A stretch of DNA of 14,357 nt, from NCBI GenBank assembly GCA_964647395.1, contig CAZYHR010000081.1, forward strand, positions 1 through 14,357, read 5' to 3'. The stretch is from Phosphoribacter sp964647395 (GTDB lineage: Bacteria; Actinomycetota; Actinomycetes; Actinomycetales; Dermatophilaceae). A program made the translations under genes and the position numbers. Position 1 is the first letter of the stretch. Each line of letters starts with the position of its first letter. Positions 1-6,186 of the stretch are shown piece by piece. The notes beneath the pieces were generated by a model that was not told the origin of the DNA, did no database searches, and saw nothing but the letters and a program-made list of their open reading frames with translations.

Positions 1-335
1 GTGGCTGGCAGATCAGACCGCGTGGAGCACCCCGAACGAGGTCGAGTCACCCCCCGTGGGCCGGGCCACCTGGCGGGAATCTCGAGACGGCCACGCACAC
101 CGATGACGCGCTGCACCAGGAAGACGACGACAGGCGACACGCACCCCCGCTCTCAAAGGGGGCGGCGAAGCCAGCGCAGTCAGCGCAGTCAGCGCAGTCA
201 GCGCAGCCGGCACACACCCGGCACGGCCGGCAGGCGTTCGACGCCGTCGCCGAACTCAGAACGGGTCGACTCAGGCGACCCAGGACCCCGGCCTCGCTCA
301 CCACCCCGGGACCGCGGCTGACCGGGCTCGACCCC
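1..335. other. Left-edge region without a convincing gene
   Basis: I see no credible complete gene here. Frame 2 of the plus strand is open from the window edge to a TGA at 104-106 and could be the last 34 codons of a gene entering from the left, but its third-position GC is lower than in the confident genes and I recognise no family. Open frames on both strands across 107-335 are Arg/Ser- or Cys-rich and look like GC-driven shadows. A short C5/G5 inverted repeat (144-148 with 158-162) and a 9-bp tandem repeat (172-207) are the only visible structures. The stretch may act as the 3' untranslated region of recQ, which ends at 336 on the minus strand. Confidence 0.5.
172..207. repeat. Four-copy 9-bp tandem repeat (CAGCGCAGT)
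   Basis: Four consecutive 9-bp units: three exact CAGCGCAGT copies (172-180, 181-189, 190-198) and a fourth ending in C instead of T (199-207). Because the period is a multiple of three it keeps any overlapping frame open and produces Ser-Gln-Arg or Cys-Ala-Asp repeats in shadow frames. It lies outside any gene I accept. No function can be assigned from sequence. Confidence 0.9.
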
Positions 336-2450
336 TCAACCAGCCAGGGCCAGGACGAACGGCAGCACGGCCGGAGCGCCTCCTGAGCGCAGGGCCCGGG
401 CGGCGACGGTGAGCGTCCAGCGCGAGTCGGCGAGGTCGTCGACGAGCAGCACCGGCCCGGTCCGGGCGGCCAGGTCGGCGGCGAGTTGCGGGCCCACGGC
501 CAGCCGGCCCCAGACCCCGGCCAGCCGGAACGCCGAGTTGCCGCCCGGTGCGCCGGTCGGCCCGCCGTCGACCAGCTCGAGGGTGCCGAGCAGCGGCAGC
601 CGCCCGATCTGCGCGAGGGCCGTCGCGAGCGACCCGACGAGTTGCGGGTGCCGGCGCGAGGGCAGGGCCACCACGCCGACCGGGCGCTGCTGCCAGCCCC
701 ACTCGGCCAACACCCGCACGCAGGCGTGCACGATGTCGTCGGGCACCGGCGCGTCCGGCGCGCGCAGCAGGCCGCGCAGCCGGGTCCCCCAGCCCAGGTC
801 GCTGAGCCGCGCCAGCGCCCGGCCCTCGGCCATCGCCTCATCGGCACCGAGCCGCCCGCGCACCGGCACGCCGAGCCGGTCCATGCCGGTCGGCCACTGC
901 GCGCGCGGCGCGAGCGCCACCCCGGCCCGGGCCAGCGTCGCACGGGCCGCGCCGGTGGCCGCCTCGGGGACGTCGGCGGCATACCACGGGCCGGCGCAGC
1001 CGTCGCACCGGCCGCAGGACGCCGCGGTCGGGTCGTCGAGCGCGTGCTGGAGGAACTCCATGCGGCAGCCGCCGGTCGCCTCGTAGTCGAGCATGAGTTG
1101 CTGCTCGTGGCGCCGCGCCTCGGCGACCCGGTCGTAGCGCTGCGCGTCATAGGCCCACGCCACCCCGGTGCCGACCCAGCCGCCCGGCACCCGCTGCACC
1201 GCACCGTCGACGTCGAGCACCTTGAGCAGCAACTCCAGCCGGGTGCGCCGGATGTCGACCGCGGTCTCGATGGCGGCCGTCGACAACGGCCGGCCCGCCT
1301 CGGCGAGGACCTGCAGCACCCCCTCGGCCTGGTCCTGCCGGGGCATCGACACCGACGCGAAATAAGCCCAGATCTCCCGATCCTCCGGCCCGGGCAGCAG
1401 CAGCACGTCGGCTCGCTCGGTGGCCCGGCCCGCGCGCCCGATCTGCTGGTAGTAGGCCACCGGCGACGACGGCGCGCCCAGGTGGACGACGAAGCCGAGG
1501 TCGGGCTTGTCGAAGCCCATCCCGAGCGCCGAGGTCGCCACGAGCGCCTTGACCCGGTTGTCGCGCAGCGCCGCCTCGAGCCGCTCCCGCTCCGCCGGGT
1601 CGGTGCGCCCGGTGTATGCCGCGACCTCGTGCCCGGCCTCGCGCAGCGCCACCGCGAGGTCTTCGGCGGCGGCCACCGTGAGCGTGTAGACGATGCCGCT
1701 ACCGGGCAACTCGCCCAGATGCGCGAGCAGCCAGCCGAGCCGCCGCTCGGGACCCATGCCCGGCAGCACCCCGAGGCGCAGCGAGTCGCGGGCCAGCCCA
1801 CCGCGGATCGTCGTGATGCCCGCGCCACTGCCCCGGGCCAGCTGCTGCTCGACGTCGGCGACCACCCGCGCGTTGGCGGTGGCCGTCGTCGCGAGCACCG
1901 GGGTGCCCTCGGGCAGGGCGGAGAGGACGTCGGCGATGCGCCGGTAGTCGGGCCGGAAATCATGCCCCCACTCGCTGACGCAATGCGCCTCGTCGACGAC
2001 GAGTAGCCCGGCGCGGCGCACCAGGTCGGGCAACTGCTCGGCCCGGAACGACGGGTTGTTGAGCCGCTCCGGGCTGACCAGCAGCACGTCGACCGCGTCG
2101 GCCCGCAGCGCCGCGGCGACCTGCGGCCAGTCGGTGGTGTTGGCGGAGTGCATCGTCACCGCGCGGATGCCGGCCCGCTCGGCCGCAGCGATCTGGTCGC
2201 GCATCAGCGACAGCAGCGGCGAGACGATGACCGTCGGTCCGTGCCCGGCCGCTCGCTGCAGCGTGGTCGCGACGAAGTAGACCGCCGACTTGCCCCACCC
2301 GGTGCGCTGCACGACCAGCACCCGCCCGTGGTCGCGCACCAGGGCGAGCACCGACTCGAGCTGGCCCTCGTGGAACTCGGCGTCGTCGCGGCCCACCAGC
2401 CGGCGCAGCGCCGCGAGCGCCTGGCTGGCCGGGTCGGTGGTGGTCGGCAT
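336..2450 (-). CDS. recQ: RecQ-family ATP-dependent DNA helicase with C-terminal phosphoribosyltransferase-like domain
   Basis: A 704-aa superfamily 2 3'-5' DNA helicase used in recombinational repair. Visible motifs: Walker A variant TGWGKS (residues 50-55), DEAH box (153-156) followed by the aromatic-rich loop SEWGHDFRPDY (159-169), TTATA (188-192), the Ala-Thr-Ser-Ala-Leu-Gly-Met-Gly-Phe-Asp block (305-314) and motif VI QIGRAGR (336-342). A RecQ zinc site follows with Cys462, 479, 482 and 485. No HRDC domain is evident. Instead the C-terminus (about 540-704) ends in VLLVDDLADSRWTLT (667-681), which resembles the PRPP-binding loop of type I phosphoribosyltransferases but lacks its usual TTG/STG. 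Longer than E. coli RecQ (about 610 aa). I take the ATG at 2450 because a TACGGT box lies exactly 7 nt upstream. A GTG three codons earlier (2457-2459) is possible. Divergent from the gene at 2613. Confidence 0.93.
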   Translation of the reverse strand: MPTTTDPASQALAALRRLVGRDDAEFHEGQLESVLALVRDHGRVLVVQRTGWGKSAVYFVATTLQRAAGHGPTVIVSPLLSLMRDQIAAAERAGIRAVTMHSANTTDWPQVAAALRADAVDVLLVSPERLNNPSFRAEQLPDLVRRAGLLVVDEAHCVSEWGHDFRPDYRRIADVLSALPEGTPVLATTATANARVVADVEQQLARGSGAGITTIRGGLARDSLRLGVLPGMGPERRLGWLLAHLGELPGSGIVYTLTVAAAEDLAVALREAGHEVAAYTGRTDPAERERLEAALRDNRVKALVATSALGMGFDKPDLGFVVHLGAPSSPVAYYQQIGRAGRATERADVLLLPGPEDREIWAYFASVSMPRQDQAEGVLQVLAEAGRPLSTAAIETAVDIRRTRLELLLKVLDVDGAVQRVPGGWVGTGVAWAYDAQRYDRVAEARRHEQQLMLDYEATGGCRMEFLQHALDDPTAASCGRCDGCAGPWYAADVPEAATGAARATLARAGVALAPRAQWPTGMDRLGVPVRGRLGADEAMAEGRALARLSDLGWGTRLRGLLRAPDAPVPDDIVHACVRVLAEWGWQQRPVGVVALPSRRHPQLVGSLATALAQIGRLPLLGTLELVDGGPTGAPGGNSAFRLAGVWGRLAVGPQLAADLAARTGPVLLVDDLADSRWTLTVAARALRSGGAPAVLPFVLALAG

Positions 2451-2480
2451 ACCAGACACCGTATGCCGCCCCACCGACAG
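2451..2480 (-). promoter_or_regulatory. PafBC-type (RecA-independent) DNA-damage promoter of recQ
   Basis: Read on the minus strand, the sequence is CTGTCGGTG (plus 2472-2480), exactly 8 nt (2464-2471), TACGGT (2458-2463), 7 nt, then the recQ ATG. The known mycobacterial RecA-NDp/PafBC promoter consensus is TTGTCRGTG-N8-TAnnnT. This site matches 8 of 9 upstream positions, the exact spacing and the -10 element. The 7-nt distance from the -10 to ATG implies a leaderless transcript. The function is inferred from consensus matching. No other start in the window has this motif. Confidence 0.72.
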
Positions 2481-2600
2481 CCCTCGGCGGCGCGGCTGCC
2501 AGCGCAGTCGCCCCCACTCGAGGCCGCCGCAGCGCAAGGCCCACCCACCCGGCGGCCGATCGCGACCCTTCGGCGGATGTGCGGCTCGGGCCGGGCTGCC

Positions 2601-2606
2601 TAGCCT
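2601..2606 (+). promoter_or_regulatory. Leaderless -10 element of the 536-aa protein gene
   Basis: TAGCCT ends exactly 6 nt before the ATG at 2613, the geometry expected when transcription starts on the A of ATG. No Shine-Dalgarno sequence precedes that ATG, and no clear -35 hexamer is visible. Confidence 0.55.
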
Positions 2607-2612
2607 GACCGA

Positions 2613-4223
2613 ATGCCGGTGCTCGAGATCACCACGGAGCAGCAGGCGCGTGACCTGGCACGCCGCCTGCAGCGTCCGGGTCGGCAGCAGCCGGTGATCG
2701 TCGTGTCGACCGCCGCGGGCCGCAGCCAGCCCTACGTCGACGTCGCGCAGATCGAGCGCGACACCCGGGGCCTGTGCGAGGTGGCGCAGTTGCCGACCGG
2801 GCCGGTGTCCTGGGCCTATTCGCGGGAGCTGCCGGACGGCTGCCAGGTCTACGGCGGCGCCTCGCGGGTCTATCCGGTCGACCTCGGCTGGGTCCACGAC
2901 GTGCGCCGCGCACCGTTGCGCTTCGCCTATTCCGTCGCCGAGGGCGACCGGGTCACCGGCCAGCTGATCAGCGACGCCCTGACCGCGGCCGCCCACGCCG
3001 GCACCGGCCACGGCCCAGCAAGCCCGCGGCGCGCCGGCGCCCGCGTCGTGCGCGGAACGGTCCACGGCACGATCGGCACGCGCGGCCTCGTCGACGTCGG
3101 CAGGATGCTGCCCGCCACGGTGTGGCCCGAGCTGGTCGTGCCCGGCGTGCCGATCGAGCGGCTGCTGCGCAAGGGGATGACGGTGACCGGCACGCTGGAC
3201 CTGCAGGCGCACCGGCTCGACCTGTCCGGCGCGGTCCGGACGGCGGACGAGGCCCTCGCGGCATACCCACCGGGCAGCCGGCTGCTCGCGACCGTCGCCT
3301 CGGTCAGCCGCGCCGAGCTGCAGGTCCGGTTGTTCCCGGGTGCCCAGTGCCCGGCCACGGTCGCGACCGGCGAGCACCCGACCGACCTGCTCAGCATCCT
3401 CACCGTCGGCGAGGTCGTCGGCGTCGAGCTGACCGGGCCGGTCGGCCCGGACCTGGCCGCCGTGCTGCTCGACGACATCGACCTGACCGAGCTCACCGCC
3501 CCGGCCGTGCTGCCCGACGGGCCGCCCTGGCTGGTCCCGCCGACTCCCCCGCCCCCGGAGACCGAACCCGCCGAGGACGCCGACGACGAGCTCGGCCTGC
3601 TGCCGGCCGCAGGCCTGTCCGGCTCCGACGTCGGGCTCGCGCTGCAGGTCGAACACGAGGCGTTGCGCGCCCGGCTGGCCCAGGCCGAGCGGCGCATCGC
3701 CCGGCTCGAGACCGAGCGGGCGCAGGCCCGCAGCCGCCTGCGCAAGACCCAGGCCGAGCTGCGCTCGGCCGAGCGGGACCGGGACACGGCACGCGCCGGG
3801 TTGCTGCCCCGGGGGGCGTTCGCGACCGAGGAGGAGTGGCTGCGCTTCGGCGCCCGGCACGCCTGGGCGACCCGCACCACGGCGAACGACAAGCGCGATC
3901 ACCCGTGGCGCGACTTCGCCGTCGGCCCCGACTTCCTGGACAGCTGGAACGCCCTGGAGGGCATCGCCCCCGACAAGGTCGTCGAGGTGGTCGCCGACGT
4001 CGCCTCCGGCCGGGCCGACACCATGCCGGTCTACGAGATGCACCAGCTGCGGAGCGGTCCGGGAGGGGACGACCCGCCGGTGACCCGCTCCTCCGGCGAG
4101 ACCTGCTGGCGGGTCGCGCTGCAGCGCAACACCCCCGCCGCCCGCCGGCTGCACTTCTGGCGCCGGCACGACGGCACCGTCGAGTTGTCCAGCGTCCGGC
4201 TGCACGACGACTTCCGGCCCTGA
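2613..4223 (+). CDS. Unrecognised 536-aa protein: S1-like segments, coiled coil and conserved-looking C-terminal domain
   Basis: No named family recognised. Residues 1-130 form a globular N-terminal region containing QVYGGASRVYP (78-88). Residues 146-207 and 219-293 read like two OB/S1-type beta-barrel repeats (V-x-G-T-V...G-L-V-D-V...L-x-K-G-M-T-V-T-G-T-L-D...H-R-L-D-L-S). A Pro/Glu-rich linker (303-325) leads to a heptad-rich coiled coil (about 341-395, many Arg/Glu/Leu). A C-terminal domain (405-536) contains a Trp/Arg-rich stretch and HQLRSGPGGDDPP (477-489), followed by a W-R-V-A-L-Q...R-R-L-H-F-W-R...G-T-V-E-L-S...H-D-D-F pattern vaguely like a RelE-fold toxin or nuclease. That reading is inference only. 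The start is supported by the TAGCCT box 6 nt upstream. It is divergent from recQ across 162 bp and converges on the membrane-protein gene with 9 nt between stops. A nucleic-acid-binding role is plausible from the S1-like parts. Confidence 0.85.
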   Translation: MPVLEITTEQQARDLARRLQRPGRQQPVIVVSTAAGRSQPYVDVAQIERDTRGLCEVAQLPTGPVSWAYSRELPDGCQVYGGASRVYPVDLGWVHDVRRAPLRFAYSVAEGDRVTGQLISDALTAAAHAGTGHGPASPRRAGARVVRGTVHGTIGTRGLVDVGRMLPATVWPELVVPGVPIERLLRKGMTVTGTLDLQAHRLDLSGAVRTADEALAAYPPGSRLLATVASVSRAELQVRLFPGAQCPATVATGEHPTDLLSILTVGEVVGVELTGPVGPDLAAVLLDDIDLTELTAPAVLPDGPPWLVPPTPPPPETEPAEDADDELGLLPAAGLSGSDVGLALQVEHEALRARLAQAERRIARLETERAQARSRLRKTQAELRSAERDRDTARAGLLPRGAFATEEEWLRFGARHAWATRTTANDKRDHPWRDFAVGPDFLDSWNALEGIAPDKVVEVVADVASGRADTMPVYEMHQLRSGPGGDDPPVTRSSGETCWRVALQRNTPAARRLHFWRRHDGTVELSSVRLHDDFRP

Positions 4224-4232
4224 CCGGCCGGG

Positions 4233-4817
4233 TCAGCGACCGCGCAGCGCCGATCCGCGGGCCCAGGCGGCCGACAGGCCGCAGCCGAGCAGCATCGACC
4301 CCAGCATGGCCAGGAACCCGACGTTGAGCACGAAGTAGAGCGCCCGACCAACGGTGCTCGGCACCGCGCCGACGACGCGGGCGACCAGTGCCGGGTCGAC
4401 GAACACGACGATCGACAGGCCCAGGACGAGCAGGCCGCAGACGGTCGCCCCGACGCCGGACAGCCGCCCGAGCAGACCCCACAGCACGGCTGCGACGACG
4501 GCCAGCAGCAGCCCCCCGGCAAAGGTGGCCACGGTCTGTGGAGGGCGGCTCATGGTCACCAGGAACAGCGACCAGGCATAGCCGACGAGCCCTGCGGCGA
4601 CCAGTGTCAGCGGTAGGAGCAGCACCAGGGCGAGCAGCAGCGACCCCAGCCGCGCCCCGGCCCCCGGCCCTCGCCGTGGCGCGGGGGGCGGCGACGGCGG
4701 CCCCGGATACTGCGAGCCGGCCGGCCCGGGCCAAGCCGCACCGAGCGGCTGGTAGCCGCCGTGGGCGGCATACGTCGGTGGGCCCTGCACCTGGATCGGG
4801 CGGGTCGGGTCGGACAT
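4233..4817 (-). CDS. Proline-rich, four-helix membrane protein of unknown function
   Basis: A 194-aa protein. Residues 1-55 are a soluble, Pro/Gly/Tyr-rich tail (GPPTYAAHGGYQP, later PPSPPPAP), typical of many actinobacterial cytosolic N-termini. About four hydrophobic helices follow at 57-87, 97-117, 121-141 and 160-186, and the chain ends in a basic RGSALRGR. No catalytic or transport motif is seen and I do not recognise a family. ATG 4817 is preceded by TAGGCT with a 6-nt gap, supporting a leaderless start. The gene lies downstream of rnpB on the same strand and converges with the 536-aa gene. Confidence 0.85.
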   Translation of the reverse strand: MSDPTRPIQVQGPPTYAAHGGYQPLGAAWPGPAGSQYPGPPSPPPAPRRGPGAGARLGSLLLALVLLLPLTLVAAGLVGYAWSLFLVTMSRPPQTVATFAGGLLLAVVAAVLWGLLGRLSGVGATVCGLLVLGLSIVVFVDPALVARVVGAVPSTVGRALYFVLNVGFLAMLGSMLLGCGLSAAWARGSALRGR

Positions 4818-4823
4818 GCCAAC

Positions 4824-4829
4824 AGCCTA
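4824..4829 (-). promoter_or_regulatory. Leaderless -10 element of the membrane-protein gene
   Basis: On the minus strand TAGGCT is followed by 6 nt and then ATG (4817-4815). There is no Shine-Dalgarno sequence. The box sits between the 3' end of rnpB (about 4882) and the gene, so the gene need not depend on rnpB read-through. Confidence 0.55.
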
Positions 4830-4881
4830 GGTGCGTCCCGGTGCCGTCGCCCGGGCCGGCCGGCCACGGCGCGGCGAGCAG

Positions 4882-5280
4882 GGTGGACGAGCCGGTCGAT
4901 ACGCCGGATCCTGTGCCCGCTCACCGTGCGGTGACCGGGCGGCGGTCATCCATCTCGGCCGGTCATCGCTGACCGGCTCCAGCGCTCTACCCGTCGGCTC
5001 GGGCGGGCCGCCCTCGGACGCCGACTGTCTGAGCTTGCTCCAGGTGGGGTTTGCCGAGCCGACCTGGTCACCCAGGCCGCTGGTGGTCTCTTACACCACC
5101 GTTTCACCCTGACCCCGCCGCCTACCGGCGGACCGGCGGTGCGGCGTGGCGGTCTGTTCTCTGTGGCACTGTCCCGCGGATCGCTCCGGGTGGCCGTTAG
5201 CCACCACCCTGCCCTGTGGAGTCCGGACGTTCCTCGGCACCCTGGCTGGGTGACGCGACCGCCTGACCGACTCGTCCACC
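4882..5280 (-). ncRNA. rnpB: RNase P RNA, bacterial class A
   Basis: The catalytic RNA of ribonuclease P, which matures tRNA 5' ends. On the minus strand the hallmark conserved blocks appear in order: GAGGAACGTCCGGACTCC near the 5' end (plus about 5219-5237), GACAGTGCCACAGAGAA (5157-5173), GGGTGAAACGGTGGTGTAAG then AGACCACCAG (about 5071-5106), GGCAAACCCCACC (about 5043-5055) and ACAGGATCCGGCG near the 3' end. The ends pair as helix P1: GGTGGACGAGTCGGTC at the 5' terminus is complementary, with one G-U, to GACCGGCTCGTCCACC at the 3' terminus. That sets the limits to within a few bases. The length of about 399 nt is normal for actinobacteria. I see no clear U-tailed terminator downstream. Confidence 0.97.
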
Positions 5281-5284
5281 CCCC

Positions 5285-5290
5285 AGTCTA
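5285..5290 (-). promoter_or_regulatory. -10 element of rnpB
   Basis: TAGACT on the minus strand lies 4 nt before the P1 5' strand, giving a start at about 5278-5280, in agreement with the P1-defined end of the RNA. No convincing -35 hexamer is visible. Confidence 0.55.
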
Positions 5291-5357
5291 CCGGCGGTGG
5301 TCGCCAGGGGGGCTCGGTCGGCCGCCACCGCGGTCCGGCCCGGTGTTCAATGGTCGG

Positions 5358-6173
5358 ATGGTCGACCATCCGCGGCCCGCCGACCGGTCCGGCCACTCCC
5401 CCGGTATGCCGCCCTACCGCAAGCAGCGGCGCGGCGCACCACCGGGCTACTTCCGTTGGGAGGCCCTGGGGCTGGCCTGGCTGGCCGCGGCCGAGGCCGA
5501 CGGCGGGGCACCGGTCGTGCCGGTCCTGCAGGTGGCTGACGATCATCTCGACCTGGTCAACCTCAGCCGGGCGGCACCGACCCGGCAAGCGGCCGAGGCT
5601 CTCGGCCGCGGCCTGGCCCGCACCCACGCCGCTGGGGCGGCGGCCTACGGCGCCGGCCCACCGGGCTGGGCCGGGGACGGCTTCTTCGGGCCGTTGTCCG
5701 ACCCGCTGCCGCTGCGGCTCACCGCACAGTCGGCCTGGTCGGCGCACCTGCGGCACAACCTGGTCGGCCCAATCGTCGCGCGCTGCCGGGACGCCGGAGT
5801 GTTCGACGCGGCGGGCGCGGCGCTGCTCGAGCGGGCGGCCGATCGGGCCGGGGAACTGGACCCCGGCGAGCCTCCGGCCCGGATCCACGGCGACCTGTGG
5901 TCGGGCAACGTCCTGTGGACGGCCGCCGGCGCGACCCTCATCGACCCGGCGGCGCACGGCGGGCAGCGCGAGGCCGACCTGGCCATGCTCGACCTCTTCG
6001 GGGCGCCGCACCTCGGGGTGACGGTCGCGGCCTACGACCAGACCGCGCCGCTGGCCCACGGCTGGCGCGACCGGGTCGGGCTGCACCATCTCCATCCGCT
6101 GGCCGTGCACGCCCTGCTGTTCGGCGGTGGCTACCCCGCGCAGACCCTGGCGACCGCCCGGCGCTACACCTGA
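5358..6173 (+). CDS. Fructosamine kinase family protein (ketosamine-3-kinase-like)
   Basis: A 271-aa member of the aminoglycoside-phosphotransferase/fructosamine-kinase fold, which phosphorylates ketoamines (Amadori products) so that glycation can reverse. It has the substrate-lobe start APPGYFRWEALGLAWLA (27-43), the catalytic loop HGDLWSGN (177-184, catalytic Asp179), the metal-binding IDPAAHGGQREADLAML (195-211) and the family C-terminus (LFGGGYPAQTLATARRY). The N-terminal beta-strands with the Gly-rich ATP loop and invariant Lys of the roughly 290-aa canonical enzymes are missing or reduced to PYRKQRR. From memory, a short actinobacterial subfamily has this shape, so this may not be a truncation. 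Start uncertain: ATG 5358 (used), GTG 5343, or ATG 5406 at MPPYRKQ, none with a clear Shine-Dalgarno. Converges with the RNB gene (13 nt between stops). Confidence 0.88.
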   Translation: MVDHPRPADRSGHSPGMPPYRKQRRGAPPGYFRWEALGLAWLAAAEADGGAPVVPVLQVADDHLDLVNLSRAAPTRQAAEALGRGLARTHAAGAAAYGAGPPGWAGDGFFGPLSDPLPLRLTAQSAWSAHLRHNLVGPIVARCRDAGVFDAAGAALLERAADRAGELDPGEPPARIHGDLWSGNVLWTAAGATLIDPAAHGGQREADLAMLDLFGAPHLGVTVAAYDQTAPLAHGWRDRVGLHHLHPLAVHALLFGGGYPAQTLATARRYT

Positions 6174-6186
6174 ACTGCCCTGCGGG

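Noticed and set aside
2..106. Possible C-terminal end of a gene entering from the left (plus strand, frame 2)
   Set aside because: Only 34 codons, weak third-position GC bias and no recognised motif; mentioned in the edge region but not called.
47..1963. Long minus-strand open frame of 638 codons overlapping recQ
   Set aside because: Ser/Arg/Pro-rich, out of frame with the clear RecQ motifs; a high-GC shadow.
2451..4205. Continuous minus-strand open frame extending recQ upstream across the 536-aa gene
   Set aside because: The added region lacks family motifs and is antisense to a well-formed gene. The promoter and ATG at 2450 fix the start.
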